A stretch of DNA of 64,000 bases from Deinococcus arcticus (GCF_003028415.1 NZ_PYSV01000011.1:1-64000); one strand, 5' to 3'; positions 29,312 through 40,694 are shown, counted from the first letter of the stretch. Notes: generated from the sequence alone by a model not told the origin. A program made the numbers and translations.

Positions 29312-30913
29312 TCAATGCACGAAGAACACCAGATCGGCGGGGACGTGGGGCGGGATCGGTCTCCCCTCCCCCATCGGGGCGAGCCCCTTGGCCAGAGCGT
29401 GGGCCTGGGCCAGATACTCGGCATACGGCACAGGGCCCGTGGCCTGCGCCGGCCGCTCTGCCCCGAACAGGTCCAGCGGCGCGCGGTCGGCCAGGTGGTG
29501 CCACGCGCCCGTGGTCCAGTCAAAGCTGTAGAGCGGGACGAAGCGTTCGCCGTATTCGGCCACGAATTCCAGCGCCGACAGCAAAAAGTCCACCTCTTCA
29601 TCGGTGGCCCAGGGCGCCAGATTCAGGCGGGTCCAGCCGGGCTTGACGCCATCCACATGGTCCAGCACGCACTGCAGGTAGCGTTCGCTGGTCTGGTCGT
29701 CCACATTCAGGAGGGCGTGGCCGTAAGGTCCGGCGCAGGCGCAGCCCCCCCGGGCCTGAATACCGAACAGGTCGTTGAGCAGCCGCACCACCAGCCGGGG
29801 GTGCAGCTGCCGCCCGTCCGAGGTGAGGGTGAGAAAGGACAGAAAGGCCAGCCGGGGGGCGTCCAGATTGCCCAGCAGGCGCAGGCGGGGGTTGGGGCGC
29901 AGCCGGGCCAGGGCGCGGCCAAACAGCTCGTGTTCGCGCGCGGTCATCGCCGCCGGGCCCAGGGCCGCTTTCACCCCAAAGGCCAGGGCGGTGCGAATCT
30001 TGCCCAGGATGGCGGGGGTGCCGGCGTCCTCGCGCGCCTCAATGTCATCTATGTAGATCTGCCGGGTGCGGTTGACAAAGCTGACGGTGCCGCCGCCCGC
30101 CGTGCTGGGCACGGTCAGGCGGTACAGCTCCTGGCGGAAACACAGCAGGCCCGGTGTGCCGGGGCCGCCCACGAACTTGTGGGGGCTCAGGAACACGGCG
30201 TCGTAGCCGTCGGGCTTGCCCGGCTTCATGTCGATGGCCACATAGGGCGCGCTGGCGGCAAAGTCGAAAAAGGCGTAGGCGCCGTGGGCGTGCAGGATGC
30301 GGGCCACCGTGCGGGTATCGGTGAGCAGGCCGGTGACATTGCTGGCCGCGCTGAACGAGCCGATCTTGGGGCGCCCGGCGTACCGGGGGTCTTTCAGCGC
30401 GCGCACCAGGGCGTCCAGGTCCAGGTTGCCCCGCTCGCACAGCGGCAGCTCCACCACCTCGGCCAGGGTTTCGCGCCAGCTGATCTCGTTGCTGTGGTGC
30501 TCGTAGGGGCCGACGAACACCACTGGGCGGTCACGCTCTGGCAGTGCCGCCAGCAGAGTCTGGCGGTGGTGGGCGCTGGCGGCAATCCCCAGGATGTCCT
30601 GCATGCGCCGCACCGCCGCCGTGCTGCCCGACCCGCAGAACACCACCTTGCAGCCCTCGTCGCCGCCCAGCTGCGCGCGGATGTAGTTGGTGGCCTGGTG
30701 GGTGAGGTGGGTGCAGTGGGCGCCGGTGGCGCTGTCTTCAGTGTGGGTGTTGGCGTACAGCGGCAGGGCCAGCGAAGCCACCCGCTCCTCCACGCTGCGC
30801 AGCGCCCGGCCCGAGGCCACATAATCGGCGTAGGTGAGGCGCCGCGCCCCGAACGGGGTACGAATCACGGTGTCTCCTCCGATCAGGTCGGCGCGCAGCG
30901 TGGCAAAGTCCAT
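29312..30913 (-). CDS. Class V aminotransferase-fold PLP enzyme (cysteine desulfurase-like)
   Basis: A 533-residue PLP enzyme. The fold-type I core has GSGSTAAVRRMQ, EHHSNEISWRE (the EHHSN motif of desulfurases), FFDFAASAP and the Schiff-base lysine in SPHKFVGGPG (K246). ARGGCACAGPYGH supplies cysteines where desulfurases carry their catalytic one. It is about 120 residues longer than SufS/NifS, with a divergent C-terminal tail, so it may act on another sulfur or selenium substrate. No Fe-S assembly genes are adjacent. Confidence 0.8.
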   Translation of the reverse strand: MDFATLRADLIGGDTVIRTPFGARRLTYADYVASGRALRSVEERVASLALPLYANTHTEDSATGAHCTHLTHQATNYIRAQLGGDEGCKVVFCGSGSTAAVRRMQDILGIAASAHHRQTLLAALPERDRPVVFVGPYEHHSNEISWRETLAEVVELPLCERGNLDLDALVRALKDPRYAGRPKIGSFSAASNVTGLLTDTRTVARILHAHGAYAFFDFAASAPYVAIDMKPGKPDGYDAVFLSPHKFVGGPGTPGLLCFRQELYRLTVPSTAGGGTVSFVNRTRQIYIDDIEAREDAGTPAILGKIRTALAFGVKAALGPAAMTAREHELFGRALARLRPNPRLRLLGNLDAPRLAFLSFLTLTSDGRQLHPRLVVRLLNDLFGIQARGGCACAGPYGHALLNVDDQTSERYLQCVLDHVDGVKPGWTRLNLAPWATDEEVDFLLSALEFVAEYGERFVPLYSFDWTTGAWHHLADRAPLDLFGAERPAQATGPVPYAEYLAQAHALAKGLAPMGEGRPIPPHVPADLVFFVH

Positions 30914-31011
30914 ACCCCATGGTAGGAGCCCAGCCCCCCCGCCCTCAATGCCCCTGATCAGCGAAACGGATCACCCTGCGCCGCGTACAGGCCCGGTACA
31001 CTGCGGCCCTG

Positions 31012-32817
31012 ATGAGCGGCTGGAATGTACTGGTGATTGGCGGGGGCCACGCGGGCCTGGAAGCGGCGTGGGCAGCCGCCAAATATGCCCGGGTGGCGCT
31101 GCTGATTGGCAATCCGGCCACGGTGGGCCGCATGCCCTGCAACCCGGCCGTGGGCGGCCCGGGCAAGAGCCAGCTGGTGTTTGAGGTGCAGGCGATGGGC
31201 GGCCTGATGGGGCGGCTGGCCGATGACACGGCCATTCACACCCGGGTGCTGAACGCCAGCAAGGGCCCGGCGGTGCAGTCCCTGCGGGTGCAGAACGAGC
31301 GCGACGCCTACGCCGAGCGCGCCCAGGATGTGATCTTCGGCCACCCGGGCATTGAAATTCTGCGCGGCGAGGCTGCCGATCTGGAGAGCGACGGGCGCGG
31401 CGGCTGGTTCGTGGTGACCACCGATGGCCGCCGGTTGAGCGCGCGCTCGGTGGTGCTTGCCGCCGGCACCTTCATGCGCGGCGTGACGTGGTACGGGCGC
31501 CAGTCGCGGGCCGAGGGCCGCCAGGGTGAACCGCCGTCGCGCTTTCTGTCGGCGCCGCTGGCCCTCGCCGGGCACGTGCTCAAGCGGTATAAAACCGGCA
31601 CACCCCCCCGGGTGCGCGCCGACGCGGTGGACTTCGCGGCCCTGCTGGAAATTCCGGCTGACCCCCAGCCGCGTGGTTTTACCGGCACCCCCGGCCCCCG
31701 CGCCGCCGAATCGCCCACGTGGCAAACCCACACCACCCCGGAAACGCACCGCCTGATTCAGGAGAACCTGCACGAGTCGCCCATGTTTGCCGGCGACATC
31801 GAGGGTCTGGGGCCGCGCTACTGCCCCAGCATTGAGGACAAGGTGGTGCGTTTTGCCCACCACGACCGCCACCTGCTGTTTGTGGAGCCCGACGGCGTGC
31901 AGACCAGCGAGGTGTACCTGCAGGGCTTCAGTTCCTCGCTGCCGCCACACCTGCAAGACGCCCTGGTGCGCACCCTGCCCGGCTTTGAGCGCGCCGTGAT
32001 TCAGCGCTACGCCTACGCTGTGGAGTACGACGTGGTGGACTCGCAGGAACTCACCCTGAATCTGGAATCGAAGCTGCTGCCAGGCGTCTTTACTGCTGGC
32101 CAGATCAACGGGACCAGCGGGTACGAGGAAGCGGCGGCGCAGGGGCTGGTGGCCGGCACAGCGGCGGCCCGCCGCGCTCTGGGGGAAGAGGAAGTGTTGA
32201 TTGGCCGCGAAACGGGCTATCTGGGCGTGTTGCTGGACGAACTGGTGTTCAAGGGCAGCAACGAGCCCTATCGCATGATGACCAGCCGCGTAGAGCACCG
32301 CCTGCTGGTGCGCCAGGACAACGCCGACGAGCGGATGACGCCGCTGGCCCATGAACTGGGACTGGTGGACAGCGCTGAACTGGAACGTGTGCAGGCCAAA
32401 TACGCCCGGGTACAGGCTGGGGTGAACGCGCTGGAAGGGCAGCGCGTGCAGGGCCAGACCGGGGATGCGTGGCTGCGCCGCCCCGAGTTCTCGCTGGCGG
32501 ATGTGGAGGCGCTGGGGGTGACGCTGCCGGTCCTGTCGGCAGCCGAACGCGAAGCGGTGGAAATCCGCGTGAAATACGCCGGCTACATTCGCCGCGCGGC
32601 CCAGCAACTGCGCGCCGAGGACCGTTCGCGCGAGCTGAGTCTGGCAGGCGTGGATTTTGCTGCTGTGCCGGCCCTGTCCAATGAGGCCCGAGAGAAACTG
32701 GGCCGGGCCCAGCCACGCACCGTGGATCAGGCCAGCCGCATCTCGGGGGTGCGCCACGCCGACATCAGCGCGCTGCTCGTGCATCTGAAAGGACAGGCTG
32801 TTTCACGGGAAACCTGA
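31012..32817 (+). CDS. mnmG: tRNA uridine-5-carboxymethylaminomethyl modification protein MnmG
   Basis: A 601-residue FAD enzyme that, with MnmE, modifies the wobble uridine of several tRNAs. The FAD loop [17 protein letters not shown] opens it; [19 protein letters not shown] and [17 protein letters not shown] are signature MnmG blocks. The last six codons (AVSRET) lie within a parS-like site. A TACACT -10 lies 9 bases before the ATG. mnmE is not in the window. Confidence 0.95.
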   Translation: MSGWNVLVIGGGHAGLEAAWAAAKYARVALLIGNPATVGRMPCNPAVGGPGKSQLVFEVQAMGGLMGRLADDTAIHTRVLNASKGPAVQSLRVQNERDAYAERAQDVIFGHPGIEILRGEAADLESDGRGGWFVVTTDGRRLSARSVVLAAGTFMRGVTWYGRQSRAEGRQGEPPSRFLSAPLALAGHVLKRYKTGTPPRVRADAVDFAALLEIPADPQPRGFTGTPGPRAAESPTWQTHTTPETHRLIQENLHESPMFAGDIEGLGPRYCPSIEDKVVRFAHHDRHLLFVEPDGVQTSEVYLQGFSSSLPPHLQDALVRTLPGFERAVIQRYAYAVEYDVVDSQELTLNLESKLLPGVFTAGQINGTSGYEEAAAQGLVAGTAAARRALGEEEVLIGRETGYLGVLLDELVFKGSNEPYRMMTSRVEHRLLVRQDNADERMTPLAHELGLVDSAELERVQAKYARVQAGVNALEGQRVQGQTGDAWLRRPEFSLADVEALGVTLPVLSAAEREAVEIRVKYAGYIRRAAQQLRAEDRSRELSLAGVDFAAVPALSNEAREKLGRAQPRTVDQASRISGVRHADISALLVHLKGQAVSRET

Positions 32818-32830
32818 CGGTGAAACAAGG
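32798..32830. repeat. parS-like centromere site, copy 1
   Basis: A 33-bp unit repeated at 32881 with one mismatch. It contains TGTTTCACGGGAAAC, close to the parS consensus TGTTTCACGTGAAACA, followed by an inverted half site GGTGAAACA. The unit overlaps the end of mnmG. parA and parB lie 1.2 kb downstream, so this should be a ParB loading site. Confidence 0.82.
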
Positions 32831-32842
32831 CGGTGGTTGAAG

Positions 32843-32867
32843 ACCGGGGCGCATGCCCTGGTTTTTT
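32843..32867 (+). terminator. mnmG terminator between the parS-like repeats
   Basis: ACCGGGGC-GCAT-GCCCTGGT gives an 8-bp stem (one G-T pair) with a 4-base loop, then TTTTTC. It ends mnmG transcription before the next gene. Confidence 0.85.
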
Positions 32868-32880
32868 CTTGACGCCAGTT

Positions 32881-32913
32881 CTGTTTCACGGGAAACTTGA
32901 CGGTGAAACAAGG
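32881..32913. repeat. parS-like centromere site, copy 2
   Basis: The second 33-bp unit, 83 bases after the first. Its final AAGG runs into the AGGAGG ribosome site of the next gene, so ParB bound here could also affect that gene's transcription. Confidence 0.82.
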
Positions 32914-32923
32914 AGGAACAGCT

Positions 32924-33244
32924 GTGAACGCATTTGAACAGGGCCTGCTGGTGGGCGTCCTGATTGGCGAGGGCCACTTTGGTGGCGACGGCAAACAACC
33001 CCAGGTGACCCTGCGGATGCACACCCGGCACCAGCGGCTGTTTGAAACCCTGCTGCGGCTATGTCCCGGCTCCAAGCTCTACGGGCCGTATGCCCACGGG
33101 GGCCGGCAGTATTTTCAGTGGATGGCGCGCGGACAGGTGCTGCGCGAAACGGTGTTGCCGCTACTGGACAGCCTGCCGCTGGAGGAACTGGATGAGCATG
33201 TACACGAGAGGTATCAGGACATGAAAACGAGGTACGGACTATGA
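32924..33244 (+). CDS. Small LAGLIDADG-like protein between gidA and gidB
   Basis: A 106-residue protein whose N-terminus, [17 protein letters not shown], resembles the LAGLIDADG helix and acidic turn of homing endonucleases, followed by a beta-rich [20 protein letters not shown] single motif means it would act as a dimer. GTG 32924 follows AAGGAGGAACAGCT. Its stop overlaps the rsmG start by 4 bases. It could be a domesticated DNA-binding protein instead of an active nuclease. Confidence 0.65.
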   Translation: MNAFEQGLLVGVLIGEGHFGGDGKQPQVTLRMHTRHQRLFETLLRLCPGSKLYGPYAHGGRQYFQWMARGQVLRETVLPLLDSLPLEELDEHVHERYQDMKTRYGL

Positions 33245-33975
33245 CGCCGGAAGGCGAAGCGCTGCTGCGGCGGGGCGCGGCTGAACTGGGGCTGCAGGTG
33301 GACGCCCAGATTCCTGCGTTTGTACAGCTGATGGCCCTGTTGCAGGAGGCCAACCGCAAGGTCAATCTGACTGCGCTGAAAACCGAGACCGACATTGTGC
33401 TCAAGCATTTTGTGGATTCGCTGAGCTGTCTGCGCGGTGAGCATCTGGACGGCGCGCAGCAGGTACTGGACCTGGGCACGGGCGCGGGGTTTCCTGCCCT
33501 GCCGCTGGCACTGCTGCGCCCAGAGATTCCCTTCGTGCCACTGGATTCCATTCGCAAGAAGATTGACTTTGTGCGCGCGGCAGCCGAGGCACTGGGGCTG
33601 AACAATGTGCAGCCGCAGGTGGGCCGCGCCGAGACCCTGGGGCGCGACCCGGCGCACCGTGAAAGCTACGACCGCGTGGTGTGCCGCGCGGTGGCGGCGC
33701 TGCCGGTGCTGGCCGAACTGGCACTGCCCCTGCTGAAGCCCGGGGGGCGGCTGGTGGCCCAGAAAGGCCCCATCAGCGAAGAGGAGTTGCAAGCAGGGCG
33801 CCGCGCCGCTGGTGAACTGGGGGGCCGGGTGACCGAGGTGGACGCCTTTACCCTGCCTGTGCTGGGCGACGCCCGCACCCTGATCGTGGTGGAGAAGGTG
33901 GGCCGCACGCCGAAGAAGTACCCCCGGCGCGAGGGCGTGCCGGCCGCGCAGCCGCTATTCTGGGCGGCACGGTGA
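33241..33975 (+). CDS. rsmG: 16S rRNA (guanine527-N7)-methyltransferase RsmG
   Basis: A 244-residue class I methyltransferase that modifies G527 of 16S rRNA; its loss gives low-level streptomycin resistance in bacteria. The SAM motif is [20 protein letters not shown], and [24 protein letters not shown] is the RsmG signature. It is coupled to the LAGLIDADG-like gene and followed by parA after 37 bases. Confidence 0.94.
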   Translation: MTPEGEALLRRGAAELGLQVDAQIPAFVQLMALLQEANRKVNLTALKTETDIVLKHFVDSLSCLRGEHLDGAQQVLDLGTGAGFPALPLALLRPEIPFVPLDSIRKKIDFVRAAAEALGLNNVQPQVGRAETLGRDPAHRESYDRVVCRAVAALPVLAELALPLLKPGGRLVAQKGPISEEELQAGRRAAGELGGRVTEVDAFTLPVLGDARTLIVVEKVGRTPKKYPRREGVPAAQPLFWAAR

Positions 33976-34012
33976 ACAGGATGCAGACGGCGAACAACGC
34001 GCGGGGCCCGGA

Positions 34013-35591
<1,579 letters not shown>

Positions 35592-35605
35592 AGGAACACA
35601 CGGAA

Positions 35606-35633
35606 GGGGGCGAGCCCGGTGCGGCTCGCCCCC
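35606..35633. terminator. Bidirectional hairpin between parB and the VanW gene
   Basis: A perfect 11-bp GC-rich stem with a 6-base loop lies 14 bases after parB and 17 bases beyond the convergent VanW-family stop. It lacks a long T run on either side. Confidence 0.6.
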
Positions 35634-35649
35634 TCTGGCCTGCTGTGTT

Positions 35650-37029
35650 TTACCGGGTGCCCACCAGGAAAATGTTCGGCCAGGGGCGGTAGGTGCTTTT
35701 CAGAGTGTCCTGCTTGAACACCACGCCGCCGCGCACAAATTTGCGCGTGACCTCAATCACGGCGCCCGGCGCGGCCCAGTCTACCTGCTGGCGCTGCCCG
35801 GCATTCAGGCTGGCGTCGCGGATGATACGGTCCGGGGGCGGCGGGGTGGTGCTGAGGGTGCGGGGGGCGTCAATCTGCACCGTGAAGTCGCGCGCCTTGC
35901 CGAAGACGCTGATGCTCAGGCGGGCTTCCTCATCGTTCCACTCGCTCTGGAACCACAGGGCGCCGCCGGTGTCGTTGGCAAATTTCAGGTCCAGGCTGGG
36001 CTGGTAGATGGTGGCGTCCAGGCCCTGGGGGTCGTAGTAGCGCACCTGATACGAGTGGTTGCGGCGCTCCAGGATGGGCAGGCCCGCGCTGTACAGGGTG
36101 CGGAACACCGTGGTGCTGACCTGGCAGATGCCGCCGCCAATGCCGTTGGCGGTGCGCTCGCCCGAGATGACCAGACCAGTCACGAAGCCCGCCCGGAGGT
36201 TGATGGGCCCCACCATCTGGTTGAACGACACGGTTTTGCCCTCAAACAGCACGTCCCGGAACCGGCTGGCCCCCACGTGGATGTTCTTCACGCGGGCGTC
36301 GCTGGAGCCGTAGTAGTTCGTCTCGCCCGTGCCCAGGTGCGCGGTGATGCCGCGCGACAGGAAGTAGCTCAGGGTGCGCCCCGGTGCCGTCTGGCTGCCC
36401 AGGGCCACGTTCACCTTCACGCCCTTGGGGTCTTTCAGCGCGGCCAGCAGATTGGCGCGGGTCTTGTCCAGGTTTACCTTGAGGCCGTTGCGCTGCACCA
36501 CGGCCCAGCCGTTCCACAGCTGCTCAAAGCGGGCGTCCTGTGGGGTGGTGGGCAGGGCCCTCAGGAAGGTCTGCAGATCGGCGTCCAGGCTCTGGGTGAT
36601 GACGCCGCGCTGCCGCAGGACCGCCACCCGCTTGCCCGGAATGGTGAGGGTGCGGGTAAAGGGCACGGTGGTTTTCTTGCCGTCCACCAGCGCCGGCCAC
36701 GCGGCGCTCACGGTGATCAGCAGCGGCGCCGTGATCTTCGCGGCGGGCGTGGTCACCCTGGGCGTGGGTGGGGTGGGGGCCGGCTGCGCCGGAGGAGCCG
36801 GGACCGGCTCGGGCGGCGTGGGCGCAGGGTCGGCGGGTGGGGCCGGGGGTTCGGGGGTGGGCTGGGTGGGCGGCGCCGGGTCAGGCGGCAGCGGCGCTGG
36901 CGGCACCGGCGGAATCGCCGGCACGGTTTGCGCCGGGGGCTGGGGCGGAGCCGTCTGGGCCGGAGCGCTGGGGACGGCCGCCAGCAGCAGGGCGCTCAGC
37001 ACGCACGTGCGCCGAAAGGGGCTGAACAT
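35650..37029 (-). CDS. VanW family secreted protein
   Basis: A 459-residue exported protein. A signal peptide ([17 protein letters not shown]) leads to a Pro-rich linker of about 70 residues, a peptidoglycan-binding-4-like region, and a VanW domain with [32 protein letters not shown] and [21 protein letters not shown]. VanW is linked to cell-wall contexts, but its reaction is unsettled. It converges with parB. Confidence 0.88.
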   Translation of the reverse strand: MFSPFRRTCVLSALLLAAVPSAPAQTAPPQPPAQTVPAIPPVPPAPLPPDPAPPTQPTPEPPAPPADPAPTPPEPVPAPPAQPAPTPPTPRVTTPAAKITAPLLITVSAAWPALVDGKKTTVPFTRTLTIPGKRVAVLRQRGVITQSLDADLQTFLRALPTTPQDARFEQLWNGWAVVQRNGLKVNLDKTRANLLAALKDPKGVKVNVALGSQTAPGRTLSYFLSRGITAHLGTGETNYYGSSDARVKNIHVGASRFRDVLFEGKTVSFNQMVGPINLRAGFVTGLVISGERTANGIGGGICQVSTTVFRTLYSAGLPILERRNHSYQVRYYDPQGLDATIYQPSLDLKFANDTGGALWFQSEWNDEEARLSISVFGKARDFTVQIDAPRTLSTTPPPPDRIIRDASLNAGQRQQVDWAAPGAVIEVTRKFVRGGVVFKQDTLKSTYRPWPNIFLVGTR

Positions 37030-37176
37030 GGCGCGAGTATTTCACGCCCCTTCACCAGTCCGGTGAAGGCGAATCTTCACGCACAGGGGAGAGGTGGGGG
37101 CAGGAGCGGCGGCAGCAAAAGCGCCGGGAACCCTTGCCCCGGCGCTGGTGAAGGTTTCTGACGGGGTCTGTGGGCC

Positions 37177-38187
37177 TCAGCCCAGGGCCAGATGCCCGGT
37201 GCCCGCCAGCTGGCGCTCGATCTCGGCCACGGCGGCCACGGCGTGGTGGCGGCCATTCTCAATGAACACCTGATTCGTTTTGCCCGCAAAGCCCGCGCTG
37301 CCCACCACGAACAGCCCAGGCACGCTGCTCTGATAATGCTCGTCCAGCACGAGGCACTCGTCGGGGTGCTGCGCCAGCCCCAGGCCCGACAGGAAGGACA
37401 GGTCCGGGCGGTAGCCGGTCAGGGCGAAGGTGAAGTGGGTGGGCAGGGCCCAGGTGGTGCCGTCCGCGCGCTGCACGACCACATGTTCGGGGTGAATCTC
37501 GACCACCTGCGACTCAAAGTGCGCCGCGATGCTGCCCTCCTTGATGCGGTTTTCCAGATCCGGGCGCACCCAGTACTTGATCGTGGATTTCAGTTCCGGG
37601 GCGCGCACGACCATGGTGACGTTCACGCCGCTGCGCCACAGGTCCAGTGCGGCGTCGGCGGCGCTGTTGCCCGCGCCAATCACGGTGACATTCAGGCCCA
37701 TGAACGGGTGGGCTTCGGTGTAGTAGTGGCTGACGTTCTCCGAGTGCTCGCCGGGAATGCCCAGAACATGCGGGTTGTCGTAGTAGCCAGTGGCCACCAC
37801 CACCCGCCGCGCCTCAACCACACCGGGCGTGCCGTCGCGCCGCTCCACGGCCAGCGTGAAGCCCGCCGGCGCGGCGTGCACCCGCGTCACCTCGGTGTAT
37901 GGCTCCACGTTCAGCGCCTCGCGCTGGGCCACCAGCCGGTAGTACATCAGCGCGTCGCGGCGATCCGGCTTGTCATGGCCGGTCACCATGGGGTGATTAC
38001 CAATTTCCAGCTCGGGGGCCGTGGTGAAAAAGGTCATGTAGGTGGGGTACTCGAAAATGGCGTTCACCACGCAGCCCTTTTCCAGCACCACGTAACTCAG
38101 GCCCGCGCGCTTGCAGGCAATGGCGGCGGCCAGCCCCACCGGCCCGGCCCCAACAATGGCAACGTCTACCAGACTCATGTCCGGCAT
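37177..38187 (-). CDS. ypdA: YpdA-type bacillithiol-disulfide reductase
   Basis: A 336-residue flavoprotein of the YpdA (Bdr) type. It has an FAD loop [21 protein letters not shown], a family block [18 protein letters not shown], and an NADPH loop [19 protein letters not shown]. It is thought to keep bacillithiol, the low-molecular-weight thiol of Deinococcus, reduced. It may start at ATG 38178 instead, since a CACAAT -10-like box is 7 bases before that one. It lies 19 bases after folA. Confidence 0.88.
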   Translation of the reverse strand: MPDMSLVDVAIVGAGPVGLAAAIACKRAGLSYVVLEKGCVVNAIFEYPTYMTFFTTAPELEIGNHPMVTGHDKPDRRDALMYYRLVAQREALNVEPYTEVTRVHAAPAGFTLAVERRDGTPGVVEARRVVVATGYYDNPHVLGIPGEHSENVSHYYTEAHPFMGLNVTVIGAGNSAADAALDLWRSGVNVTMVVRAPELKSTIKYWVRPDLENRIKEGSIAAHFESQVVEIHPEHVVVQRADGTTWALPTHFTFALTGYRPDLSFLSGLGLAQHPDECLVLDEHYQSSVPGLFVVGSAGFAGKTNQVFIENGRHHAVAAVAEIERQLAGTGHLALG

Positions 38188-38206
38188 TGTGCCAGCCTGG
38201 GCCGCT

Positions 38207-38731
38207 TCAGGACTGCAGGCGCGGCACGGTAGAGCCGGCCCGGACCAGCGTCTGGAACGTGAGGTCGTGCGGGTTGCGCTCGTCGGCGGGCCGCACTGTC
38301 TCCTGCGTCACCTGCCACCCGGCCGGCAGCTCGGGAAAGAAGGTGTCGCCCTGCACTTCGGCGTGCACCAGGGTCAGCTCAATGCGGCTCAGCTGCGGCA
38401 GGTAGAGGCGGTAAACCTCCTCCCCGCCGATGATCGCCACGCGGGGCGCGTCTCTGGCCGCCGCCAGGGCCTCTTCGGGGGTGTGGACCACCGTGGCCCC
38501 GGGTGCCGTGAGTGCGCGGTTCCGTGTGAGCACGATGTTGGCCCGGCCCGGCAGCGCCCGGCCCCCCAGCGAATCCCAGACCTTGCGGCCCATCACGTTC
38601 GGCACCCCCAGGCTGTGCCGCCGGAAGTGCGCCAGATCGGCGGGCAAGCGCCAGGGCAGGGTGCCGCCCTTGCCAATCACCCGCCCCGGCGTCATGGCCA
38701 CGATGGCGAACAGTTCCGGCGCGGAACTCAC
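38207..38731 (-). CDS. folA: Dihydrofolate reductase
   Basis: A 174-residue DHFR that regenerates tetrahydrofolate after the ThyA reaction. Signature blocks are [53 protein letters not shown] and [15 protein letters not shown]. The GTG start overlaps the stop of the dCMP deaminase remnant by 4 bases, evidence that folA once followed an intact deaminase gene in a coupled operon. Confidence 0.95.
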   Translation of the reverse strand: MSSAPELFAIVAMTPGRVIGKGGTLPWRLPADLAHFRRHSLGVPNVMGRKVWDSLGGRALPGRANIVLTRNRALTAPGATVVHTPEEALAAARDAPRVAIIGGEEVYRLYLPQLSRIELTLVHAEVQGDTFFPELPAGWQVTQETVRPADERNPHDLTFQTLVRAGSTVPRLQS

Positions 38732-38955
38732 GGTGCCGTCCCGGCGGACTGCACCTCAATGCCCGCCGCCCGCAGAATGGCCTCGCCGCTAGGGAGGCCA
38801 GCCCCCACCCGCACCGTCTCGCGGTAATTGATTTCATACAGGACGCGGCTGATCCGGCGGGAATTGACAATCAGGCGAGCACAGGCGGCGCAGGGTTCGT
38901 GGGTGACATATAGGGTATGGCCCTCGCGGTTCCAGCTGGCGGCCAGCAGGGCATT
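38728..38955 (-). pseudogene. dCMP deaminase, 3' remnant
   Basis: About 75 codons of a second dCMP deaminase remain in frame up to folA: NALLAASW, TLYVTHEPCAACARLI (the PCxxC zinc motif), RVLYEINYRETVRVG and a normal C-terminus. The part before NALL, including the HAE catalytic motif, is missing. It begins exactly at the stop codon of the intact deaminase (shared TAAT). The 5' remnant of the same gene lies 1.5 kb upstream at 40423-40545. It no longer makes an enzyme but may still couple translation to folA. Confidence 0.8.
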
Positions 38956-39370
38956 ACGAGAGATGAACAACCTCCACCCCGCCTTCCACCAGCTCATTGA
39001 TTCCTGTGTTGTCACGGTAGGCCGTGCCATAGACCACCCGTTTGATCGGGACATTCAAAATCAAGGCGGCGCACACCGCGCAGGGTGAGTGGGTGACGTA
39101 AAGGGTGTACGACTTTTCACCTTGCCAGGATGCGCGCGCCAGCGCATTCATTTCAGCGTGTGCGCATCCTGATTTTCCTGGCTCATCTGAAAGCCGTACA
39201 TTGGGCCGGCCACGCCCACGCCCGTTGATGCCGATAGAAATGATGGAGCCGTTTGCCTGGTCAACCACCACAGCGCCGACTTTGAGCGCGGGATCATGAG
39301 AATGACTGGCGAACAACTGCGCGGTCTGCAGGTAAGTTCTGTCCCACTCCTGCTGTTTCTTGGTCGTCAT
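38954..39370 (-). CDS. dCMP deaminase (intact copy)
   Basis: A 138-residue deoxycytidylate deaminase that supplies dUMP to thymidylate synthase. The zinc site is complete: CAHAEMNAL (HAE with the proton-shuttle Glu) and TLYVTHSPCAVCAALI (PCxxC). KVGAVVVDQANGSIISIGINGRG is the substrate loop. A strong GGAGGTGTATCT site fixes ATG 39370, which lies inside the 3' end of the homing endonuclease gene. It appears to replace the broken ancestral copy whose remnants flank it, and its lower G+C content suggests a phage or mobile source. Confidence 0.92.
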   Translation of the reverse strand: MTTKKQQEWDRTYLQTAQLFASHSHDPALKVGAVVVDQANGSIISIGINGRGRGRPNVRLSDEPGKSGCAHAEMNALARASWQGEKSYTLYVTHSPCAVCAALILNVPIKRVVYGTAYRDNTGINELVEGGVEVVHLS

Positions 39371-40418
39371 AGATACACCTCCAGCGGTGATGATGATTTC
39401 TCCTGCCCCTGGCCACTTCGACAAGGGTGGGTGCGTTCAGACCGTGCTGCGCGGCGAACCCCGAAAGGTTGGCTGTGCGGTGGACCTCGCCCGTTGGACT
39501 CGTCAGAAGGTAGCGCCTGACCTTGCCCCGGCCACGCCTGGGAACCAGCAGGTCGGATTCGCCCTGATAATCATTCTTCCAGCGGATCACCCAACCCCCG
39601 CAGTGGGCATTTCGGCGGGCGGCGACGTTGCGCAGCCCTTCTTCGCTCAACCCCGTCTGCCGGGCGAAGGCGGCGAGGCCCACACCCTCAAGGGTCCTTC
39701 CATCCGGCGCGCGGGCGATAAAAGCTTTCTGATTGCGCCACCCCCTGGGATTGGTGGGCAGGACGGGCAGGCTTCCGGTGCGGCGGCCCAGACCAGAACG
39801 CGACGGTCGGAGCTCTTCCACCCTCCACCCTTTGAAGTCTTTCTTGCTGCTGTGACCACGGGCGAGAGCCAGCATTCGAGTAGAAGACAGACCCCGCTCT
39901 TTGCAAAAGCGCGTCATGCCCTCCACTTCCATCACCTCGCCGGCTGGCGAAGTCACGCGGTACAAGCCGCTGTTGCGCTTTCGAATGACGTCTTTCTGGG
40001 CGGGATCGGCAAAGCGCCGCTTTTGGGCCTCGCGGTGTTTGGCCCTGAAGACGGGGTCGGCATAGGCCGCGATGACCCGCTGCCGCATCGCCTCGACCAC
40101 TTCCGGCCGGTGCTTGGTGCCCAGCGGACTGCGCGCCGTAGGAGAGGAGTTGTATTTCTCGGCCTCAGGCGTGGAGTCGAGGTATGTCTGCTCCAGCGCG
40201 AGCAGCTCCGGGGTAGCGCACTGCTCCAGCACGCGCCACTCAAAAGTCAGGGGGCCATATTTTTTCCAGGCTCTTTGCAGCTGGACGGCGTGGTGGGTGC
40301 CATCCTGAAGCTGCTTCCTGTGCAGCCTCCAGCGGCTGGCAATATCCACAGCACTTCCGATATAAACTTTCCCACTTTCCCGGTGGACGATGGCGTAAAT
40401 CCCGCTGACCTTCGCCAT
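39294..40418 (-). CDS. GIY-YIG homing endonuclease with three DNA-binding repeats
   Basis: A 374-residue nuclease-like protein. The GIY-YIG domain reads SGIYAIVHRESGKVYIGSA with an RWRLHRKQL segment and the later catalytic-region glutamate in LEQTYLDS. After a basic linker come three ~50-residue repeats of the type TSPAGEVMEVEGMTRFCKERGL...GWRVE, likely helix-turn-helix target readers. It begins 5 bases after the stop of the dCMP deaminase 5' remnant and overlaps the intact deaminase by 77 bases. It is inferred to have driven this insertion. Confidence 0.85.
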   Translation of the reverse strand: MAKVSGIYAIVHRESGKVYIGSAVDIASRWRLHRKQLQDGTHHAVQLQRAWKKYGPLTFEWRVLEQCATPELLALEQTYLDSTPEAEKYNSSPTARSPLGTKHRPEVVEAMRQRVIAAYADPVFRAKHREAQKRRFADPAQKDVIRKRNSGLYRVTSPAGEVMEVEGMTRFCKERGLSSTRMLALARGHSSKKDFKGWRVEELRPSRSGLGRRTGSLPVLPTNPRGWRNQKAFIARAPDGRTLEGVGLAAFARQTGLSEEGLRNVAARRNAHCGGWVIRWKNDYQGESDLLVPRRGRGKVRRYLLTSPTGEVHRTANLSGFAAQHGLNAPTLVEVARGRRNHHHRWRCIYDDQETAGVGQNLPADRAVVRQSFS

Positions 40419-40422
40419 AGGC

Positions 40423-40545
40423 TTATTGCCCACCGCAGGCCGAATGAATAAGGCCGCTGTCCACCTGGACCTTGGTGTCCGCGCTGCGGGTGGCCCACAG
40501 CCGGGCGGTGGCGAGGCCCAGATCGTCAAAGGTAGGGCGTTTCAC
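40423..40545 (-). pseudogene. dCMP deaminase, 5' remnant
   Basis: Forty codons from GTG 40545: KRPTFDDLGLATARLWATRS then ADTKVQV is the N-terminus of a dCMP deaminase, but after KVQV the frame departs into 12 unrelated residues and stops. Codons about 29-75 of the family are absent. Its GTG overlaps the TGA of the thyA remnant by 4 bases (GTGA), so the ancestral genes were coupled. The 3' half is at 38728-38955. Confidence 0.8.
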
Positions 40546-40571
40546 ACCGCCACCGGGGCCTTGATGGCGGG
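40542..40571 (-). pseudogene. thyA, 3' remnant (last nine codons)
   Basis: PAIKAPVAV and a stop codon, the near-universal C-terminus of ThyA (E. coli ends PGIKAPVAI), lie directly before the dCMP deaminase start. The present thyA ends 1.03 kb upstream with a different tail, [10 protein letters not shown]. This stub marks where the second endonuclease gene entered. Confidence 0.75.
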
Positions 40572-40694
40572 CAAAAAATTCTGTGGAGATGCTCGGTGGT
40601 CCATACTGGTCAACTTTTTCCTCGCTCTGTGTGGTTCAACTTTCCCATACGCTTTACGGTCTCGGCCCACCGTGGGCCGCAAGATGGGGCGCCG

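Noticed and set aside
38728..40545. Group I intron or intein as the explanation for the split dCMP deaminase
   Set aside because: About 45 codons between the two remnants are missing, so splicing could not restore the enzyme; there are no intein splice motifs, and the intact deaminase has its own ribosome site and start.
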